Origin: Nitrosopumilus sp.
Lineage (GTDB): Archaea > Thermoproteota > Nitrososphaeria > Nitrososphaerales > Nitrosopumilaceae
DNA: 64,000 bases
Reading direction: 5' to 3'
Assembly (NCBI RefSeq): GCF_025699255.1
Contig: NZ_JAILWA010000001.1
Location: forward strand, 124,001 to 188,000
Shown: positions 1-9,447 of the stretch, one piece after another
Numbering within the stretch: the first letter of the stretch is position 1
How the letters are laid out: every line of letters starts with the position of its first letter
Translations under genes and position numbers: made by a program
Notes under the pieces: model-generated
Seen by the model: only the letters and a program-made list of their open reading frames with translations
What the model was told of the DNA's origin: nothing
Databases searched by the model: none

Positions 1-170
1 TTGTAAACAGTAGATAATGAAATTTTTAATTCATCTGCAATTTGAGTGGCATCTTTTGATTCATTTTTTACAGAGAATAATACTGATCTAGTACAAACGT
101 TGCTCAGAGATTCAATTATTCTCTGGGTGATGTCAAACTCAGATAATTGGATTATTGTGGGTTTTTGCAT
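1..170 (-). CDS. ArsR-like wHTH regulator, N-terminal part (cut by window edge)
   Basis: The reading frame starts at ATG 170 and runs off the window. The visible 56 residues (MQKPTIIQLSEFDITQRIIE at the start, later IADELKISLSTVY) align almost position by position with the next gene, so the two are tandem paralogues. The segment DATQIADELKISLSTVYK is the recognition helix region of an ArsR/TrmB-like winged helix. It is probably a DNA-binding repressor or activator; the ligand cannot be told from what is visible. The gap to its paralogue is only 8 bp. Confidence 0.75.
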   Translation of the reverse strand, partial: MQKPTIIQLSEFDITQRIIESLSNVCTRSVLFSVKNESKDATQIADELKISLSTVY

Positions 171-178
171 AATATCAC

Positions 179-508
179 TTAATTTGGAATTAGTGTTAAA
201 CTAGGTTCTGGTTTTCTTATTGAAATATCTGCTTTACTAATTCTACTTCGATACACTTTGTATTTTCTGCCTTTGTCAGAAAGCATCCATTTTTCAACTT
301 CTATCAGAGTTAATTCTTCAAGATCTGCCAATTTTTTGTATACAGAACTAAGAGGTATTTTGAGTTTGTCAGATAATTCAGCAGCAGTGTTGCCTTTTTT
401 TATTATAGAAAAGAGAATAGCCCTAGATTCAGAATCTGCCAAAGCCTCAATAACTTTTTGAGTAATATCATATTTTTTTAATTGTGGGAGAGTTAATTTT
501 CTAGACAT
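179..508 (-). CDS. ArsR-like winged-helix transcriptional regulator
   Basis: 109-residue protein. Residues about 15-85 form a winged helix: TAAELSDKLKIPLSSVYKKL is the HTH and LIEVEKWMLSDKGRKYKVYR the wing. No cysteine cluster for metal sensing is visible. An A/T-rich TATA-like box at about 531-542 lies the right distance upstream for a leaderless start at ATG 508. It sits just downstream of cbtBA on the same strand and upstream of a paralogue, so control of cobalt uptake is possible but is inference. Confidence 0.8.
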   Translation of the reverse strand: MSRKLTLPQLKKYDITQKVIEALADSESRAILFSIIKKGNTAAELSDKLKIPLSSVYKKLADLEELTLIEVEKWMLSDKGRKYKVYRSRISKADISIRKPEPSLTLIPN

Positions 509-579
509 GCAAATATCAAAAATATTCTACATCTATTTAAACGAGAGGGAATGATTCTCATTCTATGGATTCAGAACCA

Positions 580-1308
580 TCATGAATATTGTTTTGTTTT
601 TTCCTGTGATTCTATTTTGTTCCAAAAAATTCCCAGCATTATGCCAACTGACAACCAAAATGAAGAAACGCCTAGAACAGACATCAGCCTAAATTCATTG
701 ACAAAACTCATTGGAGCAGATACGTCATCGGGATTTTCAGGCATTATAAAAAATACCACAGAAATGAATATTCCATATCCAATCAATGACACAAGTTTGT
801 TTCTATGTTGTATTTTCTTAGATAATTTGTAAAATGATAATGCTCCAATTCCAGAAATTGCAATAAATGACAAGTACAATACTGCTCTTAGAACAATAGT
901 TTCAGAATCACCTACAGTAGGAGGATTTGCAGGGTATTTGATAAACGGAATCAAGTATAATGTAATCCACATAATTCCTGCCAACACAAGAGATTTTTTC
1001 AGAGGATTATTCCCAGGCAAAGAATTTTTCGATAATGCAAACACAATTCCAAAAAGAGCACCTATTGATGTGCCCAAGATGACACCTGACACAATTTGAC
1101 CACTTTTTTGCCAAACTCTATACCCTTCATACTCTACCCAAAATTCCAAAGTGTCTTCTTCTTCACCAGTTGCAAAAAGATTTTGATTTTCAATTCCAAT
1201 TGCTTGATCAAGATAGGGTTCCACCATAGCAAAATTTACAGTTCCATGAATCAATCCTGCAAATGCTCCAGAAAGCAATACAATAATTATAAAAACAGAT
1301 GTTTTCAA
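580..1308 (-). CDS. cbtA: CbtA-like cobalt transporter subunit
   Basis: 242-residue integral membrane protein with about five hydrophobic helices (residues 5-25, 70-90, 105-122, 140-160, 175-195 and a C-terminal one). The first helix region (FAGLIHGTVNFAMVEPYLDQ) and the motif with E-Y-E-G-Y-R before helix 2 match the CbtA family of predicted cobalt transporters. It lies 13 bp downstream of cbtB in the usual cbtB-cbtA order. Thaumarchaea make cobalamin, so cobalt supply is a plausible role. Substrate assignment rests on family knowledge only. Confidence 0.8.
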   Translation of the reverse strand: MKTSVFIIIVLLSGAFAGLIHGTVNFAMVEPYLDQAIGIENQNLFATGEEEDTLEFWVEYEGYRVWQKSGQIVSGVILGTSIGALFGIVFALSKNSLPGNNPLKKSLVLAGIMWITLYLIPFIKYPANPPTVGDSETIVLRAVLYLSFIAISGIGALSFYKLSKKIQHRNKLVSLIGYGIFISVVFFIMPENPDDVSAPMSFVNEFRLMSVLGVSSFWLSVGIMLGIFWNKIESQEKTKQYS

Positions 1309-1321
1309 GAGGGATTATTTC

Positions 1322-1549
1322 CTAATGACAAGGAAACCCTGCAGCGTGTCTCATATCATGAGTAAATTCATGTATTACTAAAGGGTCAATACCATCGGCA
1401 GAACCTATTTCGCCAAATACCAAATTTACAATATGACCATTATCAAATCCAACAACAAATAATCCAGCAGCAAATACAACTGCCAATGCAAGAATTGCAA
1501 GTTTTGACACTCCTGTTTTTGAGACAGTGATTTGTCTTGATTCAGACAT
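1322..1549 (-). CDS. cbtB: CbtB-like cobalt transporter subunit
   Basis: Small protein with one membrane helix (about residues 16-36) and a C-terminal histidine-rich tail (HEFTHDMRHAAGFPCH) that is diagnostic for CbtB and probably binds the metal. The frame could open at 1561, but a TATA-like TTAAATAT at about 1571-1578 is centred 26 bp before ATG 1549, so I chose 1549 as a leaderless start. It is the first gene of a cbtB-cbtA operon. No cobalamin riboswitch is apparent upstream. Confidence 0.85.
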   Translation of the reverse strand: MSESRQITVSKTGVSKLAILALAVVFAAGLFVVGFDNGHIVNLVFGEIGSADGIDPLVIHEFTHDMRHAAGFPCH

Positions 1550-1693
1550 GAAAATCATCATTCTATGAATATATTTAAGCTCTTGGATATCTATTTCATT
1601 TATAAAGAAATCATATTTTCTTTACGAAAACTGTTTGTATAAGATCTAACATACTGTTGCTTTTGATAGATTTTGCCAAGATAAAATAAGAAA

Positions 1694-2470
1694 ATGAGTG
1701 CGTCAAATTCAGAATCAAAAGACAAAAAATATGAAAAACAACTATCGGAGATCATACAAGGTGAATTAATTGAACTGTATGGCGGTGCAGGATACAAATC
1801 AATTATACAAACAATGGTCGGAATATCTGGAAAAAAAGAATATGAAATTATTACAAATTATGAATTGTTCAAAGAGTTATCTGAAGATGTTTTTGGAAGA
1901 TTAGCAGAATCAAAGATCCTAGGCCCAATCAAATTAAAAGTTGATAAAATTGGTGAAGAAAATATCAAACAAGAGAAAATCACCAAAAGAGAATCTTTAA
2001 GAATTTTAATTGCAGATGATGAAATTGAGATATTATCCCTGTATAAGACATATTTGGAAGCTAAAGGTAAAGAAATTACAGTTAGAACAGATGGAAGAAA
2101 ATGTGTGGATACATTTAAGAAAAAATTTGAAGAAAACAACAATGAATCTTTTTTTGACGTAGTAATTCTTGATCAAAAAATGCCCATAATGACAGGGTTC
2201 CAAGCTGCAGTTGAAATTCTAAACATCAATCCACAACAAAAAATTATTTTTGCGTCAGGTTATCTTGAAAAAACATTATTAGAACTTTTAACAAAATTAA
2301 ACAGGGCCATAGCAGTAATAGAGAAACCATTTTCATTAGAAGCATTAGATCATATGATAAACAATACCGAAGTTTTTGAAAAAATAAATAAAATAAACAT
2401 CAATCAAGAAGAAAAAGACATTAGTAAAAAAGTATCAGAAGTAATAACAATATTAGAAAATCAGATTTAA
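1694..2470 (+). CDS. Response regulator with N-terminal extension
   Basis: 258 residues. A receiver domain spans about residues 100-220: acidic pair D108/D109, phospho-acceptor D160 (VVILDQKMP), S188 and K211 (EKPF). The N-terminal 95 residues (GELIELYGGAGYKSIIQTMV) do not match an output domain I can name; they may be a small sensory or dimerisation domain. The C-terminal 35 residues are helical and charged. No HTH is visible, so it may signal through protein contact. No histidine kinase gene is adjacent. Confidence 0.85.
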   Translation: MSASNSESKDKKYEKQLSEIIQGELIELYGGAGYKSIIQTMVGISGKKEYEIITNYELFKELSEDVFGRLAESKILGPIKLKVDKIGEENIKQEKITKRESLRILIADDEIEILSLYKTYLEAKGKEITVRTDGRKCVDTFKKKFEENNNESFFDVVILDQKMPIMTGFQAAVEILNINPQQKIIFASGYLEKTLLELLTKLNRAIAVIEKPFSLEALDHMINNTEVFEKINKININQEEKDISKKVSEVITILENQI

Positions 2471-2508
2471 TCCACAAGGTATTTACTTGAAAAAAAAGTT
2501 GTCCACAT

Positions 2509-3153
2509 ATGACAAATTACTATCTGTTGGCAATTCCAATAATCATAGGAATTTCAACAGGAATATTTTTGACATTTAATTTTAATTCAGAATCCGAGTC
2601 AAACATACTTACAAGCAAAAATCTAATTGACGGAGGTTCTCCAATTCTTGGAAATCCAGATGCGTCAATTACAATATTAGAATGGGGAGATTACCAATGT
2701 ACATATTGTTACAAATTTCATCAAAATACTTTAGAATCAATTGAGGACAATTTTATTAAAACAGGCAAAGTTAAACTAGTTTTCAAAGATTTTACATTAA
2801 ATGGTCCTGATTCAATTCTTGCTGCAGAGGCATCATATTGTGCTCATGATCAAAAAAAATACTGGGAGTATCATAATGAGATTTACAAAAATTGGAAGGG
2901 AGAAAGAACAGGATGGGTTACTAGAGAGTCATTAAGTAAATTTGCAAACACTGTTGAATTAGATTTAGAGAAATTTAACAAATGTCTTGATTCAGAGAAA
3001 TATCAAAACAAAGTTTTATCATTATATGAATTTGGAAAAGAAATCAATATTGATGCAACACCATCATTTTTAGTATTTAATGATGAAAAAATTATCAAAA
3101 TCAGAGGAAACCAACCTCTAGAAGTATTTCTCAAAACATTTGATGAATTATAA
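2509..3153 (+). CDS. DsbA-like thiol-disulfide oxidoreductase, membrane-anchored
   Basis: 214 residues. A hydrophobic anchor or uncleaved signal (residues 4-23) is followed by a thioredoxin-fold DsbA/Thioredoxin_4 domain with the redox pair C64-T-Y-C67 and the cis-proline at T184-P185. It probably oxidises or isomerises disulfides in exported proteins outside the membrane. The gene starts 38 bp after the response regulator on the same strand. Confidence 0.9.
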   Translation: MTNYYLLAIPIIIGISTGIFLTFNFNSESESNILTSKNLIDGGSPILGNPDASITILEWGDYQCTYCYKFHQNTLESIEDNFIKTGKVKLVFKDFTLNGPDSILAAEASYCAHDQKKYWEYHNEIYKNWKGERTGWVTRESLSKFANTVELDLEKFNKCLDSEKYQNKVLSLYEFGKEINIDATPSFLVFNDEKIIKIRGNQPLEVFLKTFDEL

Positions 3154-3206
3154 TTTAAAAATCAATTAATCAAAAAGATATATTCGCAAATTTAGGATGT
3201 AACATA

Positions 3207-4487
3207 ATGCCAAAGATCGATATTGAAAAACAAGATTCAGTCAAAATATACAAAATCAGAAAAACACTTGAAGAATTATCCAAAAAATCAGGAAGAGGGA
3301 CAGAATTGATCACAGTTTACATTCCAAAAGGAAAGCAACTTCACGAAATCATCAATTCACTTCAACAAGAACAAGGAACTGCAGACAACATAAAATCAGA
3401 TTTGACAAGATCTCATGTAGTTGATTCTCTTGGCAAAGTTGTTCAAAGATTAAAGCTATACAAAAAAACCCCCGATAAAGGACTGGTAATGTTTTGTGGC
3501 GCGTTGCCTCCAGACGAAGGAGGACCACTAGGAAGTGAAGTAGTAAAAGTTTGGGAAATTGAACCGCCAAAAGATTTGAATCAGTATTTGTACAGATGTG
3601 ATGATCATTTTCATGTAGATATTCTAAAAGATATGTTAAAAGACGACAATCTGATTGGTTTTTTGGCAATTGATGCAAAAGATGCTGGTTGGGGATTGTT
3701 GCATGGAGATAAAATTGAAGTGTTATCACAAACAGGTTCAGGAGTAGCAGGAAAACATAGACAAGGAGGACAATCTGCAAAAAGATTCCAAAAACTAAGA
3801 GAAATGGAATTAAGTTATTTTTACAACAGAGTAGCCCAAACCACCAGAGAGTATTTTATCGACATTTACCCAGTAAAAGGATTAATCATTTCAGGGCCAG
3901 GACCTACAAAAGAAGATTTCATCAATGGGAATTATCTAGAATACCGATTACAAAATAACATTATCAGTACAATTGATTCATCATACTCAGGAGCCGAAGG
4001 AATAAGAGAAGCATTTGCAAAATCAGCAGATATTTTAGGAAATTTTAGATTAGTAGAAGAAAAAAAACTAGTGGAAGATCTTTTTAGAGAAATCAACACC
4101 AATACAGGGAAAGGATCTTATGGATTACAGGAAGTAATTGAATTTCTGAAAAACAATGTAGTTCAAACTTTGTTAATTACAGATAATACAAATCTACACA
4201 GAGTAGAAGGGAAATGCAGACGATGCCAACACATGCAGGAGGAAATTGTAGAGAGGCCTTTGGTAATTCCAAAGAAAACAGAGTTTTCTTCAAAGCCATG
4301 TCCAGGATGTAATGCGATGGAAGTAGAAGTTAATGAACAAGATATTGTAGACTATTTACAAATTCTAGCATCTAAAACAGGCTCTCAGTTGGAAGTAATT
4401 TCAGGGAGTGCAGAGCATGGAAATATGCTTGCAAGTCTAGGAAAAATAGGAGCAATTTTGAGATATAATCCAGGTCATGCTAAATAA
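3207..4487 (+). CDS. prf1: Peptide chain release factor aRF1
   Basis: 426 residues, full length for archaeal/eukaryotic class I release factor. Domain 1 carries the stop-codon-reading NIKS motif (residues 61-64), domain 2 the peptidyl-tRNA-hydrolysing GGQ loop (187-189), and domain 3 a zinc-binding minidomain with CRRC and CPGC. It recognises all three stop codons at the ribosome. Its 3' end overlaps the convergent HIT gene by 8 bp. Confidence 0.97.
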   Translation: MPKIDIEKQDSVKIYKIRKTLEELSKKSGRGTELITVYIPKGKQLHEIINSLQQEQGTADNIKSDLTRSHVVDSLGKVVQRLKLYKKTPDKGLVMFCGALPPDEGGPLGSEVVKVWEIEPPKDLNQYLYRCDDHFHVDILKDMLKDDNLIGFLAIDAKDAGWGLLHGDKIEVLSQTGSGVAGKHRQGGQSAKRFQKLREMELSYFYNRVAQTTREYFIDIYPVKGLIISGPGPTKEDFINGNYLEYRLQNNIISTIDSSYSGAEGIREAFAKSADILGNFRLVEEKKLVEDLFREINTNTGKGSYGLQEVIEFLKNNVVQTLLITDNTNLHRVEGKCRRCQHMQEEIVERPLVIPKKTEFSSKPCPGCNAMEVEVNEQDIVDYLQILASKTGSQLEVISGSAEHGNMLASLGKIGAILRYNPGHAK

Positions 4488-4884
4488 AACTACGAATTTT
4501 TTTAGCCAATTCTAACAATTCGTCGTCACTTGAAATTTGGCGTTTTGTCCACACTGTTCCTTTACTGTTGTATCTTGGAATAATGTGAATATGTACATGA
4601 GGGATGATTTGTTTGGCAGCCCTGCCATTATTCTGACCAAGACTAAAGGCATCAGCACCTGTAGCTTCCAAAATAGCTTTTGCTATTTTTGGCACTACTG
4701 AAAACACATTTCCTACATCTTCAGAATTCATATCAGTTATTTTTTCATGATGTTTTCTAGGAATTACCAAACTATGCCCAACATCAATAGGATATTTATC
4801 TAAAAATGCAACATGGGATTCATCCTCATAGAGAAAATGACCATCTCTTTTACCGTTTAAAATATCACAAAAGATACAATCCAT
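4480..4884 (-). CDS. HIT-family nucleotide hydrolase/transferase
   Basis: 134 residues with the histidine triad HVHIHIIPR (H96, H98, H100; H98 is the catalytic nucleophile) and an N-terminal CIFC pair that with downstream His residues usually binds zinc in the HINT branch. It probably hydrolyses nucleoside phosphoramidates or adenylated intermediates in the cytosol. It is convergent with and overlaps the prf1 stop. Confidence 0.93.
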   Translation of the reverse strand: MDCIFCDILNGKRDGHFLYEDESHVAFLDKYPIDVGHSLVIPRKHHEKITDMNSEDVGNVFSVVPKIAKAILEATGADAFSLGQNNGRAAKQIIPHVHIHIIPRYNSKGTVWTKRQISSDDELLELAKKIRSFI

Positions 4885-4983
4885 AGAAAATAAGATTTTT
4901 CAATTTTATTTATTGTTTTGATTTGATAAAAAATTAAATTTTATCAGGCTGGAGGTTATCTATAAAATATAAAACCCAAAGTT

Positions 4984-5076
4984 TTACTTTTCTTCTTCTC
5001 CACAATGCATACATCTTTTTGCAGATAAAATCTCAAACCACACAAAATCATGTATAAACCCCTCTTTGCAATTCAC
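4984..5076 (-). CDS. Possible 30-residue Cys/His microprotein
   Basis: A short frame from GTG 5076 encodes a peptide with C3, H9 and a C-terminal CMHCG pair (residues 22-25) and aromatic-rich middle (HDFVWFEILSAKRCMHCG). The composition looks like a mini zinc ribbon and resembles the other tiny zinc proteins in the window. No convincing TATA box precedes the GTG, so the start and even the reality of the gene are uncertain. Confidence 0.35.
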   Translation of the reverse strand: MNCKEGFIHDFVWFEILSAKRCMHCGEEEK

Positions 5077-5109
5077 AAAAAAGATTAAGAAAGTAACATT
5101 ACAAAGAGG

Positions 5110-5208
5110 ATGGTCAAAAACAGTATCGATCAGGATAAACTCTTTTTAGAATTTGAAACAAACAAAAGAAGTCTATGCCATTCTAGAAAGATAGTGACGA
5201 ATGGTTAA
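5110..5208 (+). CDS. Possible 32-residue peptide
   Basis: Short frame beginning ATG 5110 (MVKNSIDQDKLFLEFETNKR). A TATA-like GATTAAG at about 5083-5089 lies 25 bp upstream, which fits a leaderless transcript. No domain is recognisable. It could instead be untranslated leader of the gene at 5239, although that gene has its own TATA-like sequence near 5204-5214. The 4885-5238 stretch holds only this and the opposite-strand Cys/His frame. Confidence 0.3.
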   Translation: MVKNSIDQDKLFLEFETNKRSLCHSRKIVTNG

Positions 5209-5238
5209 TTAGGGCAAATTTTAGAGTTGAAATATCTA

Positions 5239-5835
5239 ATGGGCCGAAAAGAGAGACGAGAACGTGAAGTAAAACGTGAAAATTATGCTACAAAGCATTC
5301 TGCTGAAAAAAGAAAACAAACTCTAATTGCAGTAGGTGTATTAGCAGGAATTGCCTTAATTGTAGGATATGCAGGTTTTATGTTTATGAATATGACAGAG
5401 ACTGCTCCAGGAGGTCCAGAAAATGCAGGGGCTTTAGGCAGTGAACACTCACATGCAGCACTTTTAGTGAAGATTTTCGGAGATACATTTGAATTTTCTA
5501 GTCCAGCATTTCAAATCAAATCAAGTTGGATTCATTTTGAAGGAAGAGATGGAACTACAATTCATAAACATGCAACAGGAGTAGATTTAGGATATCTCTT
5601 TGAAACATTAGGAATTGGTCTTGATGATCAATGTTACATTTTCCCAGATGGAAAACAATTCTGTTCAAATGAAGATTACAAATTAAGATTCTTCATCAAT
5701 AGAGAAGAAGTATCAGACATTAGAAGCTATGAAATTCAAGAAGATGACAGGATACTAATTTTGTATGGTGCTGAAACACCCGAAGAAGTTGAAGCGTATT
5801 TGTTACAACTAGACAATCAAGAATTAATCAAATAG
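5239..5835 (+). CDS. Membrane-anchored conserved protein with His-rich extracytoplasmic domain
   Basis: About 198 residues from ATG 5239; the frame is open from a TTG at 5227, but the TATA-like sequence near 5204-5214 favours 5239. A very basic N-terminus (GRKERREREVKRE) precedes one membrane helix (about residues 30-50), then a soluble domain with EHSHAALL, WIHFEGRDGTTIHKHATG and two cysteines (CYIF, FCSN). I recall similar thaumarchaeal proteins annotated loosely as disulfide isomerases, but no CxxC is present. The His motifs might bind metal. Function unknown. Confidence 0.8.
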   Translation: MGRKERREREVKRENYATKHSAEKRKQTLIAVGVLAGIALIVGYAGFMFMNMTETAPGGPENAGALGSEHSHAALLVKIFGDTFEFSSPAFQIKSSWIHFEGRDGTTIHKHATGVDLGYLFETLGIGLDDQCYIFPDGKQFCSNEDYKLRFFINREEVSDIRSYEIQEDDRILILYGAETPEEVEAYLLQLDNQELIK

Positions 5836-5840
5836 AAAAA

Positions 5841-6041
5841 TCAAGATTTGTCTTTAGTGGTAAAAGATGATGCATTTTTGTCAAACATCATATAAAATCC
5901 ACACATGGAACATCGTAGTACAGTTAATTCAGTAGTAAGAAATTCTTTATCTTCAAAACGACCACTAAGTTTTACATGATCTCCAGCAATCTCAGCTTTG
6001 TTGCTCTTACAGATTGGACATTCGAGGGCTTTTTGTTCCAT
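5841..6041 (-). CDS. Small double-CxxC zinc-ribbon protein
   Basis: 66 residues from ATG 6041: MEQKALECPICKSNKAEI opens with CPIC, and a second pair CSMC follows at about residue 45 in LTVLRCSMCGFYMMFD, so a zinc ribbon is expected. A TATA-like GTTTAAATT at about 6064-6071 is centred 26 bp before ATG 6041; the upstream in-frame TTG at 6053 is less likely. Stop is 6 bp from the convergent gene's stop. Function unknown. Confidence 0.75.
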   Translation of the reverse strand: MEQKALECPICKSNKAEIAGDHVKLSGRFEDKEFLTTELTVLRCSMCGFYMMFDKNASSFTTKDKS

Positions 6042-6138
6042 AAAATGATTCAAAATATTTACAATTTAAACTAATGAAAGTTTCCCATAAGAAAATTTCA
6101 ACAAAGTCTAAATTATACCAACACAGATTTTACATATT

Positions 6139-7812
6139 ATGGAAATATCAAGTCAAAACGTAGTTGGTGGAACTGCTCGTTCTCCACATCGAGCAATGTA
6201 CAAAGCTATGGGTTTAGACGATAACGATCTTAGTAAACCATTCATCGGAGTTTGTCATACAGGTAATGAAGCAACTCCTTGTAACATTTTATTGCCCACA
6301 CTAGCCGAAGAGGCAAAAAGAGGAGTTGCAGAAAATGGAGCAACTCCAAGAATATTTTCAACCATAGCAGTAAGTGACGGAATTGCCATGGGACATGAAG
6401 GAATGAAATCATCATTGATTTCACGAGAAGTAATTGCAGATTCTATTGAATTAATGGTTAGAGCTCATCAATATGATGGCATTGTAGGAATTGCAGGATG
6501 CGATAAGAGTTTGCCAGGCACCATGATGGCAATGGCCAGACTCAACTTGCCATCGGTTTTTGTATATGGTGGGACTATTATGCCAGGAATTTTAGATGGA
6601 AAGGAACTCACGGTTGTGGATGTTTATGAAGCAGTAGGAGCGTATGATGCAGGGCAAATTTCTCTGGAAATGTTGAAAAATATTGAAAATACAGCGTGTC
6701 CAAATTCTGGTTCATGTGGAGGAATGTTTACCGCAAACACAATGGCATCAATTTCAGAAGCTATCGGATTAGCATTGCCAGGGAGTGCAAGTCCTCCTGC
6801 AGAAGATGAACGTAGAAACAAAATGGTTTATGACACAGGAGCTGCATGTGCAAAATTATTAGAATTAAACATCAAGCCACGTGACATAATGACTTTTGAA
6901 GCATTTGAAAATTCAATTGTAATGTTAAATGCAGTGGGTGGTTCAACAAATGGAATTTTACATTTGTTATCAATGGCAAATGAAGCCAGAATCAAATTAA
7001 CTTATGATGATTTTGAAAGAATTAGAAAAAAGACCCCCCATATTGCAGATATGAAACCTGGAGGAAATTATGTCATGAATAGTCTTGATAAAATTGGAGG
7101 TATTCCATTTGTTCTAAAAAAATTATTAAGTAAAGGACTGTTAAACGGAGATTGTATCACAGTTACAGGAAAAACAATCAAAGAGAATCTTGATGCAATT
7201 ACAATTCCGGAACCAGAACAATCAATCATCAGACCAATTGAAAATCCATTACATTCAGTAGGCACTGCAGTAGTACTCAAAGGAACTCTTGCACCAGAAG
7301 GAGCAGTGATTAAAACCGCAGGAGTTGAGATGACAAAATTTACTGGAAAAGCAAAAGTCTTCGATAGAGAAGAGTATGCATTTGATGCAGTATCCAAAGG
7401 GGAAGTAGACGAAGGAGACGTGGTAGTAATTAGATATGAAGGACCAAAAGGAGGCCCAGGTATGAGAGAAATGCTAGCAACAACTGCAGCTCTTGTTGGT
7501 CAAGGTCTAGGGAAAAAAGTGGCAATGGTAACAGATGGAAGATTCTCAGGAGGCACCAGAGGATTCATGGTAGGACATGTTGCACCTGAAGCATATGTAG
7601 GAGGGCCTATTGCATTAGTACGAAACGGAGATGAGATTACTATTGATACAGAAACCACCATTATTGATCTTCATGTGTCAGAAGAAGAATTAGCAAAAAG
7701 AAAACAGGAATGGAAAAAACCTGAACCAAACTATACTTCAGGAGCTCTTGCAAAATATGCAACACTTGTAGGTTCAGCTGCTCAAGGAGCAATAACTACT
7801 GCACATCCATAG
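6139..7812 (+). CDS. ilvD: Dihydroxy-acid dehydratase
   Basis: 557 residues, normal length. It dehydrates 2,3-dihydroxy acids to 2-oxo acids in valine, leucine and isoleucine synthesis. The three Fe-S ligand cysteines are present: C48 (ATPCNI), C121 (GCDKSLPG) and C193 ([12 protein letters not shown]), as is the C-terminal GRFSGGTRG segment. It is a single gene here, without other ilv or leu genes nearby. Confidence 0.97.
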   Translation: MEISSQNVVGGTARSPHRAMYKAMGLDDNDLSKPFIGVCHTGNEATPCNILLPTLAEEAKRGVAENGATPRIFSTIAVSDGIAMGHEGMKSSLISREVIADSIELMVRAHQYDGIVGIAGCDKSLPGTMMAMARLNLPSVFVYGGTIMPGILDGKELTVVDVYEAVGAYDAGQISLEMLKNIENTACPNSGSCGGMFTANTMASISEAIGLALPGSASPPAEDERRNKMVYDTGAACAKLLELNIKPRDIMTFEAFENSIVMLNAVGGSTNGILHLLSMANEARIKLTYDDFERIRKKTPHIADMKPGGNYVMNSLDKIGGIPFVLKKLLSKGLLNGDCITVTGKTIKENLDAITIPEPEQSIIRPIENPLHSVGTAVVLKGTLAPEGAVIKTAGVEMTKFTGKAKVFDREEYAFDAVSKGEVDEGDVVVIRYEGPKGGPGMREMLATTAALVGQGLGKKVAMVTDGRFSGGTRGFMVGHVAPEAYVGGPIALVRNGDEITIDTETTIIDLHVSEEELAKRKQEWKKPEPNYTSGALAKYATLVGSAAQGAITTAHP

Positions 7813-7838
7813 AAAGAACAACTTATTCACAAGCTTTA

Positions 7839-7852
7839 TAGATCGCGATCTA
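7839..7852. promoter_or_regulatory. 14-bp perfect palindrome TAGATCGCGATCTA
   Basis: The palindrome lies 27 bp after the ilvD stop and about 226 bp before the multicopper oxidase start. It contains a central CG-rich core unusual for this AT-rich DNA. It could be an operator for a dimeric regulator or a short RNA hairpin at the ilvD 3' end. No T-run follows, so a simple terminator is less likely. Confidence 0.35.
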
Positions 7853-8077
7853 AATCATAAATCAGAGATAACAGGAAATAATATCAAATTATGCTTATCA
7901 GACTACTGTTGTCTACTACAGATTATTTTAATTTAGAACAAATTATCATTTTAGAATCAATTCAAATGAATCATTAAAAAGATTAGAAAAATGAATCTAA
8001 ATCGATAATCTCAAAGATTAGAATATCATCAAGGAATGTACTCATGATTTAAATGAAATTTTTCTTTTGTTGATACA

Positions 8078-9351
8078 ATGACTAAATCAAGAGTTTCTCT
8101 TATGCTAATTGCACTATCTGTAATACTTGTTGCATCTTTGTCTGTAGGATTGTTTCAAGAAAGTGAAGGTACCAAAGGCCAAGGAGTATCGCTAACAGAA
8201 ACAGGATCTAAAAAAGTTTGTGGAGATAGATTGTGTTCAGAATCAATTGTTAGTTCTCCAGATAAAAAAATGCATATTCAAACTTCATCGCAAACTAGTG
8301 AATGTAAAAGTAATGAAGGTAAAATACGCACATATTACATTGCAGCAGACGAAATAGAATGGGATTATGCACCATCAGGATTAAACCAGATAAAAGCACA
8401 TGAATTTAATGAAGATGAAAAAATATTTGTAGAAAATACATCAGATAGAATTGGAAGTAAATACATCAGGCATTATACCAAGAGTATACTGATAGTACAT
8501 TCTCAAAACTTAAACCACGAACATCTGAATGGAAGCATCTTGGAACGTTAGGGCCAATAATTCATGCAGAAGTATGCGATACAATCAAAGTGATATTCAA
8601 AAACAATTCGGATAAATTAGATTATTCCATGCATCCACATGGAGTATTCTATGATAAAAATTCAGAAGGTTCTGAATATAATGATGGGACCGCTACAAGT
8701 AACAAATCAGATGGAATTGTATCTCCAGGGCAAACACATACTTACACATGGGCAGTTCCAGAACGGGCAGGTCCTGGACCAAATGATCCAAGTTCAATAA
8801 TTTGGATGTATCACTCACATGTGAATTCTCCAATGGATACCAATTCAGGATTAGTGGGCCCAATGGTTGTAACAGCCAAAGGCATGGCAGATTCAAGTGG
8901 CAGACCAATTGATGTAGATAGAGAAATGGTAAGTTTGTTTACAGTATCTGATGAAAACTCTAGCCATTATCTATGTAAGAATCTAGAAACATTCACAGAT
9001 GAAACTTGCAAGAATGAAGAATTAGTAGAAGATGACGATTTTGCTGAAAGCAATCTCATGCACGGTATTAACGGATATGTCTATGGGAATTTACCTGGAC
9101 AAACACTTCAAAAAGGGGAACATGTACGTTGGTATCTGATTGGCATGGGAACTGAGGTAGATTTACACACGCCACATTGGCATGGAAATACAGTCTTGTG
9201 GAATGGTATGAGGGTAGATGTAATGGAATTAATGCCAGCCAGTCTAAAGACAGTTGATTTTGTTCCAGACAACATAGGAACTTGGATGTTTCATTGTCAT
9301 GTAAATGATCATATCTCTGCAGGAATGATGTCACTATTCAAAGTGATCTAA
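8078..9351 (+). pseudogene. Ceruloplasmin-like multicopper oxidase, broken by a one-base frameshift
   Basis: Two adjacent frames (8078-8551 and a second open through 9351) together make one two-cupredoxin-domain oxidase of about 424 residues with an N-terminal signal/anchor (residues 5-25). Domain 1 has YYIAADEIEWDYAPSG, HPHGVFYD and MYHSHVNSP; domain 2 has HTPHWHGN and FHCHVNDHISAGM, so the trinuclear site and a type 1 copper in domain 2 are complete. Reading switches at about 8465-8472: after KYI the expected ALYQEYTDSTF is one base out of frame, implying loss of one base. A TATA-like GATTTAAATG at 8046-8055 fits a leaderless ATG 8078. It is either a recent pseudogene or a sequence error. 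Confidence 0.85.
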
Positions 9352-9368
9352 CTCTTTTTTATTTTTTA
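9352..9368 (+). terminator. T-rich terminator after multicopper oxidase
   Basis: Right after the stop codon the plus strand has two T-runs (TCTTTTTTATTTTTT). Oligo-T tracts at gene ends are the usual archaeal intrinsic termination signal. Confidence 0.5.
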
Positions 9369-9447
9369 AAATTATTTTAAAAAAATGAATAGATCACAAT
9401 ATAAAATTAAAAAGAATTAAACAGTAAAAACAATTCAAAAGAAATTA

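Noticed and set aside
3352-3780. 142-residue frame on the minus strand inside prf1
   Set aside because: It is fully inside a strongly conserved release factor, is rich in Leu as expected for an antisense shadow, and has no promoter.
7891-7977. 28-residue frame MLIRLLLSTTDYF in the ilvD-oxidase gap
   Set aside because: No clear TATA box at the right distance and no recognisable composition; left as noncoding.
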